41,346 nt of DNA from Thalassospira sp. UBA1131 (GTDB taxonomy: Bacteria > Pseudomonadota > Alphaproteobacteria > Rhodospirillales > Thalassospiraceae): positions 4,327 to 45,672 of the forward strand of contig NZ_DCAO01000012.1 of assembly GCF_002311515.1 (NCBI RefSeq), in the 5' to 3' direction. The translations under genes were made by a program, and so were the position numbers. The stretch's first letter is position 1. The number at the start of each line of letters is the position of its first letter. The notes under the pieces are model-generated. The model saw only the letters and a program-made list of their open reading frames with translations. It had not been told where the DNA came from and made no database searches. Shown in pieces: positions 1-9,118 of the stretch.

Positions 1-1280
1 CCCGGCTTGGATGACAACATCCAATCGAACTTGTGAAACAGCGCCCACACAGCCCCCAATGTATTGATCGCAATCGAGTTCATATCAATCGGCTGGGTAT
101 CAAGAATTTCATCGCGCAGAATGGCGACAAGTTCTGCAACCGTCTTTTTGCCATCAAAGACCGCCAGCAAGCGGGCCAGATCCGGTCCACCGGTCAGGTC
201 AACTGCATTGCCACTGCCGTCTTCGATCAGAACAGGTTGTCCGGCGAGTGCCACCAGATCATCAAAGAAGGTCTTGTTGGGCGGGACGAAGAAGTAAGGT
301 GCCAGTTCGGCATCTGGCAGCATTTCGGCAGTTTGGCCTTTGTCTTCACGGGTCAGGTAGAATGCATGAAGCGGCATCGCGCCACTGAACCGTTCGCAAA
401 AGGCCTGCTGATCGCGAAGCGGCTTGGCCGCCAATTCGCGCAGAATGGCCGGATCGCGCACAAGATTGTCGATCTTGTAATGGGCCTTGCCGGTTCCACC
501 AAACCCGAAGAAGCCCGTATAGGCCGCAACATGAAGGCCCGCAGAAGACGCGAAATCATAGACCCCGTTCACATCATATGCGCATTCAACGGGATGAAGC
601 AGCAAATCAACGATTTCCGGATCGTTTTCAAGCAACCCTTTGATAAAGCCCGGACCACCGCCCATTTTAAGCAGCATGTTGTCTTCGGGCAGGGCCGATA
701 GCAATGTCCGCGTCATGGCCAACTGCTGCTGGAGATCTTTGCCTTCCAGCAATGGCTCGATCATTTTGCGCCACTCGGTCACGGCAAGACGCCCATGTTC
801 GCCATACACCATGATGCCCATCGCACCATCGGCCTTAAGCACCGATGTCAGATCCCGCAGGCCTTCTTCCGGGTCTTCAAGATGGTGCAAGACACCGGCA
901 CAATTGATGTAATCAAATGGCTCAGGCTTGGATTTGGCAAATTCAGAGATGGTCTGATTGACGTAGGTGACATTTGAAAGACCGCGTGCCTCGGCCCGGG
1001 CACGGGCGACCTTGGTACTGGCCGCGGACGGTTCAAGGTAGGTCACCGATCCACCGACATCGCGCAACTGTTCCGCCAGCCAGATCATCGAATCCCCGGT
1101 GCCGCCACCGGCAACCAGCGCGCGGAAGGTGGCATCAAATTCCCTTGTCCCGCCAAAACAGTAATGATTGACCCGTGACAGGGTATCGATCGGCGGCATT
1201 AACAGGCGGTCTTTTTCCTGCCCTGGATCGCGCAACGGATAGGGAAACTGTTCGTAAAGCTCGCGCACTTTCTGGGACAT
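1..1280 (-). CDS. SAM-dependent methyltransferase (3' end cut by window edge)
   Basis: Class I methyltransferase; the frame is open from the ATG at 1280 to the window edge, so at least 426 residues are visible and the C-terminus is missing. An N-terminal YEQFPYPLRDP segment (residues 9-19) is followed by the SAM-binding glycine motif VAGGGTGDS (56-64) and the acidic residue of strand 2 in YLEPS (81-85). An NCAGVLHHLEDP stretch near 120-132 fits motif IV/post-IV. About 250 further residues follow the Rossmann domain and carry no motif I recognise. The start has GAAGG four bases upstream and sits just after a perfect hairpin. The gene reads in the same direction as smc, 88 bases downstream of it. 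The substrate (small molecule or protein) cannot be told from sequence. Confidence 0.8.
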   Translation of the reverse strand, partial: MSQKVRELYEQFPYPLRDPGQEKDRLLMPPIDTLSRVNHYCFGGTREFDATFRALVAGGGTGDSMIWLAEQLRDVGGSVTYLEPSAASTKVARARAEARGLSNVTYVNQTISEFAKSKPEPFDYINCAGVLHHLEDPEEGLRDLTSVLKADGAMGIMVYGEHGRLAVTEWRKMIEPLLEGKDLQQQLAMTRTLLSALPEDNMLLKMGGGPGFIKGLLENDPEIVDLLLHPVECAYDVNGVYDFASSAGLHVAAYTGFFGFGGTGKAHYKIDNLVRDPAILRELAAKPLRDQQAFCERFSGAMPLHAFYLTREDKGQTAEMLPDAELAPYFFVPPNKTFFDDLVALAGQPVLIEDGSGNAVDLTGGPDLARLLAVFDGKKTVAELVAILRDEILDTQPIDMNSIAINTLGAVWALFHKFDWMLSSKP

Positions 1281-1291
1281 TCGGCCTTCAC

Positions 1292-1312
1292 CATCATTGA
1301 GTTTCAATGATG
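1292..1312 (-). other. Perfect hairpin between smc and methyltransferase gene
   Basis: CATCATTGA (1292-1300) and TCAATGATG (1304-1312) form a 9-bp stem with a 3-base loop, ending 11 bases before the methyltransferase start codon. There is no T-run, so it is not a canonical terminator. It could be an operator or a 5' RNA hairpin next to the ribosome-binding site. Confidence 0.5.
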
Positions 1313-1368
1313 TGTAACATCGCGTACCCTATCAGTTTATTAATGGATTGCTTAATAAGCGGCACGTA

Positions 1369-4300
1369 TTAGCTGGTGAAGTCGAGCTCGGTCTGTTCTT
1401 TCTTGGAATAGACTTCTGCCTGATGCAGGTCGACCGAGACCAGGGACGAAACACCGCGTTCGGCCATGGTCACCCCAAACAGACGGTTCATGCGGGCCAT
1501 GGTCATACGGTGGTGGGTGATGACCAGGAAGCGGGTATTGGCATGACGGCCAATGGCCTCCAACAGCTTGCAGAACCGGTCAACGTTGGCGTCATCAAGA
1601 GGGGCGTCAACCTCGTCAAGGACGCAGATCGGGGCCGGATTGGTCAGGAAGACCGCAAACAGAAGCGCCACAGCCGTCAGCGCCTGTTCCCCACCTGACA
1701 GAAGCGACAGATGCTGAAGCTTTTTGCCCGGCGGGGATGCCATGATCTCAAGTCCGGCTTCAAGCGGATCATCCGCATCAGTCAACATCAGATGCGCACC
1801 GCCGCCGCCAAACAGGCGGACAAACAGTTGCTGGAAATGCTTGTCCACCTCGTCAAAGGCCGCTTTCAAACGGGCACGGGCTTCGCGGTTGAGCTGGTTG
1901 ATGCCATTGCGCAGTTTTTCAATGGCAGCAATCAAATCATCGCGTTCAGACACCATGGTGTCTTTCTGTTCCTGCATCTCGGCCAGTTCGACCTCGGCAC
2001 GCAGGTTAACCGCACCAAGGTTTTCGCGTTCGCGGGTCTGGCGTTGCAGACGGGCTTCGATGTCGCCTTCGCTTGGCAGGTCCTTGGTCAGGTCAATCTT
2101 GCCAAGCTCAACCAACTGATCCGGCGCCGCATTGACGCGTTCGCGGATACGTTCGATCAAATCGCGACGATGCTGTTCGGCTTGCTCAAGCAGCGCTTCA
2201 CACCGCACACGACCTTCGCGGGCTTCGGCCAGTTTCTGTTCGGCTTCGCGCAGGTTGATATCCGCTTCCCGCTGAGCATTTTCGGCGCGCTGCAATTCAT
2301 CAGCGGCATCCTTGCGGGTTTGATCGGAAAGTTCGATCCGATCAGAAAGAATGGCACGGCGTTCTTCGATCTCTTCGGGCTTGAGTTCAAGCTCCTCGAT
2401 CTCCATGCGGGCCTCTTCCTGGCGTTCGCGCAGTTCGGCAACCCGTTCACCGGCACCCGATGCACGTTCATTCCAGGTGGCAATTTCGTTTTCAACGAAT
2501 TCAAGGCGCTTGCGCCGGCCCGACATGGTGCTTTGCATGCGTTCAAGCTGACTGCGGGCTTCCATATGGTCCGCACGCGCATCGGCCAGATTGGCGCGTT
2601 TCTCAATCAACTCTGCCTTGATTTCCATCAGGCCCTCGCTGCTTTCCTCTGGCAGGGCTGCAAGCTCTTCCTGTTCGGCAATCAGTTCATCAAGGTCCTG
2701 CTTGGCGCGTTTTTCGGCCTCTTCGGCGTTCTGAAGGCGGCTTTCAATCGCGCTGGCATCGCGTTTGATATTGGCGATTTCTTCACGTGCAGATGACGCC
2801 GCGTTTTCAGCATCGCGCACCGCACGGTGTGCTTCCTGTTCGGCCGTTCGGGCTGCCTCGATTTCTTCATCAAGGCGTTCGACATTTTCGCTGGCGATCT
2901 CGGCGCGCTCGCTTGCGGCTTCGACCACCGCATCGGCTTCTTCAAGCTCGCCGCGCAATTCATCAAGTCGGTTACGCTGGCGCAGACGGACCGCGGCGGG
3001 AAGTTCCGCCCCGGCCAGAATGCGATAGCCATCCCAACGCCAAAGCGCCCCGTCGCGCGACACAAGGCGCTGACCGACCTTGAGGTTTTTGGCAAGGAAG
3101 TTACCGGTTGCTTCGTCTTCAACAATGCCGATCTGCCACAGACGCCGGTTCAAAAGCGCGGGTGCCTCGACATATTTGGCAAGGGCCGTTACCCCGTCGG
3201 GCAGGGCCGGATCATCGGTCGCCGGGTCAATTGCAGCCCAATGCATTGCGGCATCGGTTGCATCCGGGGCATCAAGGTCTTCACCAAGGGCGGCTGCCAT
3301 GGCAAGTTCAAAGCCGCTTTGCACAGTGATGTTTTCGATCACGCCGGGATATTTATCATCGTCACCGCCACGCAGCAGGCTTTCAAGTGCATCGATCTCG
3401 GCGGTCAGGCGCGCCTTGCGGCTTTCGGCATCACGCAGGGCATCGCGTGCATCACTTTCGGCGGTTTTCAGACCATCTTCACGGTCACGCATTTCGGCCA
3501 AGCGCATCTCTGCTTCTTCGACGGCCATTTTGCGCTGTTCGACCAGTTCCTCGCACTCTTCAAGATGCATGCTTGCTTCTTCAAGCGCCTCGGAAAAGTC
3601 GGCCTCAATCCGGATATCATCAAGCTTGGCGACGGCCTCGTCATGGCGTTCGGTCAGGCGCGCACGGCGGGCATTAAGTTCACTGAGACGCTGTTGCACC
3701 GATTTGAGGCGTGCCTCTTCCTCGGCGACCTTGTTGGTCATTTGATCGACGTCGGCTTCCAGTTCTTCGACGCGAAGCGCCTTTTCGGATGCCATTTCGC
3801 GGGCTTCATCAAGGGCGTCATCTTCGCCGCCTTGGGCCTCGCGGAGTTCTTCTCGCTCGTTCTTGAGCTTTTCAAGCGCGCCTTGCGCATCACTTGCCAA
3901 TTCGGCCTCACGCGCAAGGTCGGTATCGATCTGCTGAATACGGGCACGCAATTGGCCCATCTGGGTTTCGATCTGGGCCTTGTCCTTATCAAGACCTTCG
4001 CGCTCGATCAAAAGACGTTGAAGGGCGGCGGCGGCCTCGGCCTCTTTCTTGCGAAGATCGGGCAGGCTTGCGGCCACATGGGCCTGAACCGTGGTCGCCT
4101 CGGTCACCGATGAGGTCAGGTCACGTACCGCACTTTCGCCCGCGACCAGCAATTCACGTGCATCTTCCTGGCGTTTTTGGGCTTCGGACCAGCGGATGTG
4201 GAACAACAACGCCTCTGTCTCGCGGACACTTTCGGAAAGTTTGCGATACCGTTCGGCCTGTCTTGCCTGTTTTTGCAGGGAAGCAATCTGGCCATCAAGC

Positions 4301-4902
4301 TGCAAAAGAACGTCTTCAAGACGTTCCATATTTTGTTCGGCGTTCTTAAGGCGCAATTCCGCCTCGTGGCGGCGTGAATGCAGGCCGGTAATGCCGGCGG
4401 CCTCTTCAAGGATCAGGCGACGCTGGATCGGTTTGGCCCCGATCAATGCACCAATTTTACCTTGGGAAACCATGGCATTTGACCGCGCACCGGTCGCGGC
4501 ATCGGCAAACAGCAATTGCACATCACGCGCACGAACATCCTTGCCATTCACGCGATAGTTCGACCCACCGCCACGTTCAATGCGGCGGGTGACTTCAAGC
4601 ATGTCGAAGTCGTTGAACATCGCGGGCGCCTTGCGCTCGCTATTATCAAGGGTGACGGATACTTCGGCGACGTTGCGCGCCGGACGCGACGATGTGCCGC
4701 CAAAAATCACGTCCGACATGTCCGAACCACGCATCTGCTTGGCCGATGTTTCGCCCATCACCCAACGCAATGCTTCGACAAGATTGGATTTGCCACAGCC
4801 GTTCGGGCCGACAACACCAGTCAGCCCGTCTTCAACCAATAAATCTGTTGAATCGACGAAGGATTTGAACCCCGTCAGCTTTAGCGATTTAAACTGGACC
4901 AA
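1369..4902 (-). CDS. smc: Chromosome segregation protein SMC
   Basis: The 1177-residue SMC ATPase compacts and segregates the chromosome as a dimer with ScpA and ScpB. The N-terminal Walker A motif GPNGCGKSN lies at 32-40. Two very long Glu/Arg/Ala-rich coiled-coil arms (about 170-510 and 660-1000) flank a hinge near 520-650. The C-terminal head has the LSGGEQ signature (1068-1073) and Walker B ICVLDEVDAPLDD (about 1092-1104). Length is typical. The start is TTG at 4902: a TGA lies immediately upstream in frame, GGGGGA sits five bases before the TTG, and the protein then begins like other SMCs (FKSLKLTGFKSF). A nearby ATG at 4906 is out of frame and leads quickly to a stop. It lies downstream of the dsbA-like gene, a common alphaproteobacterial arrangement. 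Long open frames on the opposite strand are codon shadows. Confidence 0.97.
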   Translation of the reverse strand: MVQFKSLKLTGFKSFVDSTDLLVEDGLTGVVGPNGCGKSNLVEALRWVMGETSAKQMRGSDMSDVIFGGTSSRPARNVAEVSVTLDNSERKAPAMFNDFDMLEVTRRIERGGGSNYRVNGKDVRARDVQLLFADAATGARSNAMVSQGKIGALIGAKPIQRRLILEEAAGITGLHSRRHEAELRLKNAEQNMERLEDVLLQLDGQIASLQKQARQAERYRKLSESVRETEALLFHIRWSEAQKRQEDARELLVAGESAVRDLTSSVTEATTVQAHVAASLPDLRKKEAEAAAALQRLLIEREGLDKDKAQIETQMGQLRARIQQIDTDLAREAELASDAQGALEKLKNEREELREAQGGEDDALDEAREMASEKALRVEELEADVDQMTNKVAEEEARLKSVQQRLSELNARRARLTERHDEAVAKLDDIRIEADFSEALEEASMHLEECEELVEQRKMAVEEAEMRLAEMRDREDGLKTAESDARDALRDAESRKARLTAEIDALESLLRGGDDDKYPGVIENITVQSGFELAMAAALGEDLDAPDATDAAMHWAAIDPATDDPALPDGVTALAKYVEAPALLNRRLWQIGIVEDEATGNFLAKNLKVGQRLVSRDGALWRWDGYRILAGAELPAAVRLRQRNRLDELRGELEEADAVVEAASERAEIASENVERLDEEIEAARTAEQEAHRAVRDAENAASSAREEIANIKRDASAIESRLQNAEEAEKRAKQDLDELIAEQEELAALPEESSEGLMEIKAELIEKRANLADARADHMEARSQLERMQSTMSGRRKRLEFVENEIATWNERASGAGERVAELRERQEEARMEIEELELKPEEIEERRAILSDRIELSDQTRKDAADELQRAENAQREADINLREAEQKLAEAREGRVRCEALLEQAEQHRRDLIERIRERVNAAPDQLVELGKIDLTKDLPSEGDIEARLQRQTRERENLGAVNLRAEVELAEMQEQKDTMVSERDDLIAAIEKLRNGINQLNREARARLKAAFDEVDKHFQQLFVRLFGGGGAHLMLTDADDPLEAGLEIMASPPGKKLQHLSLLSGGEQALTAVALLFAVFLTNPAPICVLDEVDAPLDDANVDRFCKLLEAIGRHANTRFLVITHHRMTMARMNRLFGVTMAERGVSSLVSVDLHQAEVYSKKEQTELDFTS

Positions 4903-4933
4903 TCATGTCCCCCGGTCCGACCCTGTCCCTTGT

Positions 4934-4963
4934 TGCCGGACACCACACATGCGGTGTCCGGCA
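4934..4963 (-). other. Intergenic hairpin between dsbA-like gene and smc
   Basis: TGCCGGACACC (4934-4944) pairs perfectly with GGTGTCCGGCA (4953-4963) around an 8-base loop. In the direction of the genes (minus strand) no T-run follows, so it is better read as an attenuator or a stabiliser of the dsbA 3' end than as a full terminator. Its 11-bp stem is the strongest secondary structure in the dsbA-smc gap. Confidence 0.5.
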
Positions 4964-4975
4964 GAATTGTTTTAT

Positions 4976-5572
4976 TTAGTCGATAAGGTCTTCGACTTTT
5001 TCGATAAAGAATTCCGCGTCACGCGAACCGGCAATGGTGTCGCCATCAAGAACGAAGCTTGGTGTGGAATTAACGTTGAATTCCTGTTCGCCGCGCATGC
5101 GTGAGCCGACGATACCATCAATCAGTTCCTGATCGGCCATGCAGGCATCAACCGCATCACCGGTCATGCCGGCAAAACGAACCACTTCCTTGATGCTGGC
5201 AATCGGGTCCTGCGAACGCGCCCAGGTCATCTGGGATTTGAACAGCATGCCAAGCACACCGAAATAACGATCTTCGCCCGCGCACTGTGCGATTGCGGCC
5301 GCACGCAGCGCAACACCATCCAGCGGATAGTCGCGGAAGATCAGTTTCAGTTTGCCGGTATCAATCAGCTTTTCCTTGATCTCAGGCAGAACCTCGGTGT
5401 GGAAGGACGCACAATGCGGGCAGGTCAAAGATGCATATTCAATCATCGTGACCGGCGCATTTTTGTCGCCCAGCACATGTTCTTTCCATTCAACTGCCTG
5501 TGCCTGTTGGGTGCTTGCGACCCCAACCATCATCAAAAACGCACAAGCAAGAAACTTAACTGCCTTTAGCAA
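4976..5572 (-). CDS. DsbA-family periplasmic thiol-disulfide oxidoreductase
   Basis: 198 residues. A cleavable signal peptide (about residues 1-26, ending near QAQA) precedes a thioredoxin-fold domain with the redox motif CPHC at 51-54, the same dipeptide as E. coli DsbA. The cis-proline loop is STPSF (168-172). The role is to oxidise or isomerise disulfides in periplasmic proteins; in this family the catalytic domain has a helical insert, consistent with the length. The start is TTG: GGAGG lies five bases upstream of the TTG at 5572, a near-ideal ribosome-binding site, and the signal peptide begins at once. It lies between the DUF721 gene and smc on the same strand. I cannot tell DsbA from a DsbG/BdbD-like paralogue, so no symbol is given. 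Confidence 0.9.
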   Translation of the reverse strand: MLKAVKFLACAFLMMVGVASTQQAQAVEWKEHVLGDKNAPVTMIEYASLTCPHCASFHTEVLPEIKEKLIDTGKLKLIFRDYPLDGVALRAAAIAQCAGEDRYFGVLGMLFKSQMTWARSQDPIASIKEVVRFAGMTGDAVDACMADQELIDGIVGSRMRGEQEFNVNSTPSFVLDGDTIAGSRDAEFFIEKVEDLID

Positions 5573-5804
5573 GGAAACCTCCGTTAAAACAAAGTTTTGT
5601 GATTACAAGCCTGTTGCAGCGCGCGAGTCAACACACCCCCGAAAACGGCTATGCCACCAACGAGTCGCCAAAGTGGTGCGCAATTGCGGCAACTCCGTGA
5701 TCGTTCATTTCATGAAACTGATTCGATTATCGACGACGCGCAAGACAACAGATCGTGACTGCTGGGCAAGTTATCAAATGCCAAGGGTTACGGTCGTTCG
5801 GGCG

Positions 5805-6479
5805 TTATTTCTTGCCTGTTTTCGGGCGCAAACCGCCGCTTGCACCGGCGATGTGACGACCAAGGCGGGTCAGAACTTCGCGAAGGTGCGGATCTTCGAT
5901 CTTTTCGAGGTCGGCCTGACTGGTTGGACTGATGTCGGCTTCGGGCACCTCGGTCGGGCGGTGAACGGTACGTTCGGGCCTTGAAATATCGCCCTGAAGC
6001 ATCGTGATCTTGTTGATCGCCCGATAGCCAAAATAACTGTTCACCCGTTCGATGATTTGCGGCATGCGGTGTTGCAGCTCAAGGGCGACCGGCCCGACAA
6101 CACGGATCAGCAACGTACCACCGGCCATGCTTTCCTTGGGCGGCGGGCTGTATTTCAGCGGCATGGTGTATTGTTCAAGATCACGTCCCACGATCTCGGC
6201 CCAATGCAGGATGATTTCCGTTTGGAAAAAGCCGCGCTTGCGCACCAGCGGCCGGGTCAGGTTGCCAACAAGCGGTGCAACATTACGCAGGCCCATCCTA
6301 CGTTCCGAGCTAACCGGCGGGACAAAGCCCTGCTTCTTTTTGGGCGCAACAGATTTGGATGCCTGATCCATCACCGAGCCACTTTTCGTACCAACACTAT
6401 CTTTTTTCTTGCTCACGCCCGCTTCTTTCGTAGGGTCTGCATACCTTCGGACCAAAACTCTGCGTCCGCAAAACAACAT
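5805..6479 (-). CDS. DUF721 (DciA-like) protein
   Basis: Up to 224 residues. After a basic, disordered-looking N-terminus comes a conserved core (about residues 65-165) with the DUF721 pattern: a Trp-containing segment (ILHWAEIVGRDLEQYT), a central strand TLLIRVVGPVALELQH and a C-terminal MPQIIERVNSYFG. DUF721 includes DciA, the replicative-helicase loader of many bacteria that lack DnaC, so a DnaB-related role is possible but inferred. The first ATG (6479) leaves only 14 bases before the divergent mutY. A GTG at 6416 (residue 22, reading VSKKKDS) with AGAAG upstream is a credible alternative start and would leave room for promoters. It is the first gene of a leftward set with dsbA-like and smc. 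Confidence 0.8.
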   Translation of the reverse strand: MLFCGRRVLVRRYADPTKEAGVSKKKDSVGTKSGSVMDQASKSVAPKKKQGFVPPVSSERRMGLRNVAPLVGNLTRPLVRKRGFFQTEIILHWAEIVGRDLEQYTMPLKYSPPPKESMAGGTLLIRVVGPVALELQHRMPQIIERVNSYFGYRAINKITMLQGDISRPERTVHRPTEVPEADISPTSQADLEKIEDPHLREVLTRLGRHIAGASGGLRPKTGKK

Positions 6480-6493
6480 AACACGGGATCGAC

Positions 6494-7573
6494 GTGCATT
6501 TCACCCATCAGGATACCCAACGCCTCGCAGCAAGCATGCTGGAATGGTACGACCGCCATCATCGCACCCTGCCCTGGCGATCAGAACCCGGCGATACGCC
6601 AGATCCATATCACGTCTGGCTCAGCGAAATCATGTTGCAACAAACCACCGTGCAAACGGTTGGGCCATATTTTACTGCCTTTCTGAAACGCTGGCCGACC
6701 GTGACTGATCTTGCCAATGCCGAACTTGATGATGTTTTGCATGCCTGGCAGGGGCTGGGATATTACGCGCGTGCCCGCAACCTGCACAAATGCGCCAAGG
6801 TTGTCGCATCGGAATATGATGGCGTTTTCCCCGATACCGAGGAAGGGTTGCTGAAACTGCCCGGTATTGGCCCCTATACCGCCTGCGCGGTTGCCGCCAT
6901 TGCCTTTAACCGCCATGCAAGCCCGGTGGATGGTAATATCGAACGGGTGATTTCACGCCTGTTTGCGCTGGAAACGCCGTTGCCCGACGTCAAACCGGAA
7001 ATCAAGGAAAAGTCGGCTGCCCTAACCCCATCCGACCGCCCGGGCGATTATGCTCAGGCATTGATGGATCTGGGGGCGACGGTCTGCACACCGCGCAATC
7101 CCGCGTGCGGCATTTGCCCATGGCAAGCCGATTGTGAAGGCCGCAAATCAGGCATCGCGCCCGACCTTCCCAAGAAACGCAAAAAGGAACCCAAACCAAC
7201 CCGGGTTGGCTATGCGTTTTGGATCCGGCGCGAAGATGATGGCCGCATTCTGGTGCGTCGCCGCCCGGAAAAGGGATTGCTGGGCGGTTTGTATGAAGTG
7301 CCCGGTAGTGACTGGCGCGCGATTGAGGCGCCCGATGATGTGATGTTGTCCGAGGCACCGGTTTCCGCCAACTGGTCGGAACTTGACGGTACGGTTGGCC
7401 ACACCTTCACTCATTTTCATCTCAATGTCAGCGTGCTGGCCGCGACCCTACCCTCTAGTGAGGCCGATAAACTTGACGGCAGCTGGACAACCATTGACGG
7501 GCTTTCGGACTTTGCCCTGCCGACTGTAATGAAAAAGATCGTCCGTCATGCCCTGAAATACGGGCCCGCCTGA
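6494..7573 (+). CDS. mutY: A/G-specific adenine DNA glycosylase MutY
   Basis: 359 residues. It removes adenine mispaired with 8-oxoguanine in base-excision repair. The helix-hairpin-helix glycosylase domain has the catalytic glutamate in WLSEIMLQQT (E45), the hairpin LPGIGPYTA (122-130) and the catalytic aspartate in PVDGNIERV (D146). A [4Fe-4S] cluster is bound by C198, C205, C208 and C214 (Cys-X6-Cys-X2-Cys-X5-Cys). The C-terminal Nudix-like domain (about 230-355), which reads the 8-oxoG, contains FTHFHL. The start is GTG at 6494 with GGGA upstream. It is divergent from the DUF721 gene and ends at a terminator. Confidence 0.97.
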   Translation: MHFTHQDTQRLAASMLEWYDRHHRTLPWRSEPGDTPDPYHVWLSEIMLQQTTVQTVGPYFTAFLKRWPTVTDLANAELDDVLHAWQGLGYYARARNLHKCAKVVASEYDGVFPDTEEGLLKLPGIGPYTACAVAAIAFNRHASPVDGNIERVISRLFALETPLPDVKPEIKEKSAALTPSDRPGDYAQALMDLGATVCTPRNPACGICPWQADCEGRKSGIAPDLPKKRKKEPKPTRVGYAFWIRREDDGRILVRRRPEKGLLGGLYEVPGSDWRAIEAPDDVMLSEAPVSANWSELDGTVGHTFTHFHLNVSVLAATLPSSEADKLDGSWTTIDGLSDFALPTVMKKIVRHALKYGPA

Positions 7574-7610
7574 AGTAAATAGCTGTGCCGAATGAAAGCA
7601 CCGCAATTAA

Positions 7611-7648
7611 AAAGGCCCGTGTTCGGAACCACGGGCCTTTTGTTTTTT
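7611..7648. terminator. Bidirectional intrinsic terminator
   Basis: AAAGGCCCGTG (7611-7621) pairs perfectly with CACGGGCCTTT (7630-7640), followed by TGTTTTTT on the plus strand and by TTTTTAATT on the minus strand. It lies between mutY (plus) and the small gene ending at 7667 (minus), and can serve both. Confidence 0.9.
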
Positions 7649-7666
7649 GAACTTCGCGCGGCGCGA

Positions 7667-7888
7667 TCAGGCATAAATATCGATCACCTGTCCACGGCCC
7701 TCTGTCGGGGTCGGGGCTGCCTGCTGCGACGTTTCGGTTTCTGCTGCTTGCTCGATCCGCTGTGTCGGCGGTGAATTCAGGTCGTTGTTACCGGTTTCAG
7801 CAATTGGCGCGGCTGCCTGCTGAATTTGTACCGGGTTGGGTGCGTATGCTGCACCCCCTACTGCACCTGCTTGCATATTCTTCTCCAT
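7667..7888 (-). CDS. Small Ala/Gln/Pro-rich hypothetical protein
   Basis: 73 residues with no signal peptide, no membrane segment and no cysteine. The middle is low complexity (Ala, Gln, Pro, Glu, Thr) and the end is GRGQVIDIYA, a short hydrophobic strand. Such -IDI- or -VDI-type C-termini occur in several small motility-associated proteins such as the YjfB type, but the resemblance is only a few residues. The ATG at 7888 has AAGGA upstream. A second ATG at 7876 has GGAG six bases upstream and could be the true start, giving 69 residues. It lies alone between two terminators, downstream of ccrM on the same strand. Codon use and the two good ribosome sites argue that it is real. Confidence 0.6.
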   Translation of the reverse strand: MEKNMQAGAVGGAAYAPNPVQIQQAAAPIAETGNNDLNSPPTQRIEQAAETETSQQAAPTPTEGRGQVIDIYA

Positions 7889-7946
7889 CTATCCTTGCGG
7901 ATAAGTTTGATGATCGGAATATAACAAGAATTTTGCGCAAAAGCAA

Positions 7947-7975
7947 AACCGGCGGGTTTTGCAACCACGCCGGTT
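7947..7975 (-). terminator. Intrinsic terminator of ccrM
   Basis: On the minus strand AACCGGCG (7975-7968) pairs with CGCCGGTT (7954-7947), followed by TTGCTTTTG. It begins 43 bases after the ccrM stop and ends before the small gene starts. Confidence 0.7.
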
Positions 7976-8017
7976 CTTTTGGGCATCAAGGATTTAGCCG
8001 GAGTTTTGCGGCTTGGA

Positions 8018-9118
8018 TCAGGCGGGGACCTGACCCATTTCCTTACGCAGCTGACTGCGAAGATTGTCGATCGAAACCAGTCGGCCATCGCACTTGTAAT
8101 GCCAATAAGTCCAACCATTACAAGCCTGTGCGCCCTGAACGTGGGCACCGATCTGATGGATCGAACCGGCATTGTCCTTGTGACTGATCGAGCCGTCAGC
8201 ACGCACCATGGCGGCCACATTGCCCCGGTTGTCATAGATCTTGTCACCCGGCGAAAGCAGGCCACGTTCGATCACCGCACCAAACGGGATACGCGGCAGG
8301 GAACGCTTCGACTCGGTCAGCTCAAGGCTGTCGCCATCCAGCATCTGAACCTTGGAAATACGCTCACGCGCGGCTTCGGCATAGCTTTCTTCGCGTTCCA
8401 GACCGATGAAGTGACGACCCAAACGACGTGCGGCTGCACCGGTGGTACCGGTGCCAAAGAACGGATCAAGCACCACATCACCCTGACGGGTGGTCGCCAT
8501 CAGAACACGCTGTAAAAGCGCTTCGGGCTTCTGGGTCGGATGGACCTTTTTACCCTTGTCATCCTTAAGACGTTCCGAGCCAGAGCAGATCGGCATCAAC
8601 CAGTCAGAGCGCATCTGCAGGCCTTCATTAAGCTGCTTCATCGCTTCGTAGTTAAAGGTGATGGCCTTTTGCTCTTCGCTTTTGGAGCACCACAAAAGGG
8701 TCTCGTGCGCGTTGCAGAAACGCTTGCCGCGGAAGTTCGGCATCGGGTTGGTTTTGCGCCAGACGATATCGTTGAGGATCCAATACCCGATATCCTGGAG
8801 CATATTACCAACACGATAAATGTTGTGATACGAACCGATCACCCAGATCGCACCGGTGTCCTTAAGCACGCGGCGCGCCGCCGTCAGCCAGTCACGCGTG
8901 AACTCGTCATAGTGACGGAAGCTGTCGAACTGATCCCAATGATCGTCAACAGCGTCGACCTTGGAATTGTTCGGGCGCAGAAGATCGCCGCCAAGCTGAA
9001 GGTTATAGGGCGGATCGGCAAAAATCAGATCGACGGATTTTTCCGGCAGGCTGTTCATCAGCTCGATGCAATCGCCAACCATCACCTGATCAAGTGGTAA
9101 AGATGTCTTTTTTGTCAT
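8018..9118 (-). CDS. ccrM: Cell-cycle adenine DNA methyltransferase CcrM (GANTC)
   Basis: 366 residues. A beta-class N6-adenine methyltransferase with motif IV DPPYNL (35-40) before the SAM-binding DPFFGTGTT (218-226). A C-terminal RAMA-like domain (about 275-366) has PRIPFGAVIERGLLSPGD and many aromatic residues. The length and C-terminal extension match alphaproteobacterial CcrM, which methylates GANTC to mark replication progress; the specificity is inferred from family. I chose the ATG at 9118 (MTKKTSLPL) because AAGG lies just upstream; an in-frame extension to 9217 has no family resemblance and would cover the likely promoter. The leader holds GANTC sites and a CtrA-like TTAAC pair. Confidence 0.95.
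   Translation of the reverse strand: MTKKTSLPLDQVMVGDCIELMNSLPEKSVDLIFADPPYNLQLGGDLLRPNNSKVDAVDDHWDQFDSFRHYDEFTRDWLTAARRVLKDTGAIWVIGSYHNIYRVGNMLQDIGYWILNDIVWRKTNPMPNFRGKRFCNAHETLLWCSKSEEQKAITFNYEAMKQLNEGLQMRSDWLMPICSGSERLKDDKGKKVHPTQKPEALLQRVLMATTRQGDVVLDPFFGTGTTGAAARRLGRHFIGLEREESYAEAARERISKVQMLDGDSLELTESKRSLPRIPFGAVIERGLLSPGDKIYDNRGNVAAMVRADGSISHKDNAGSIHQIGAHVQGAQACNGWTYWHYKCDGRLVSIDNLRSQLRKEMGQVPA

Noticed and set aside
2827..4113. 428-codon open frame on the plus strand opposite smc (and 1711-2796)
   Set aside because: Both lie wholly antisense to a clear SMC gene, have no family motif, and reflect the codon bias of the coiled-coil arms.
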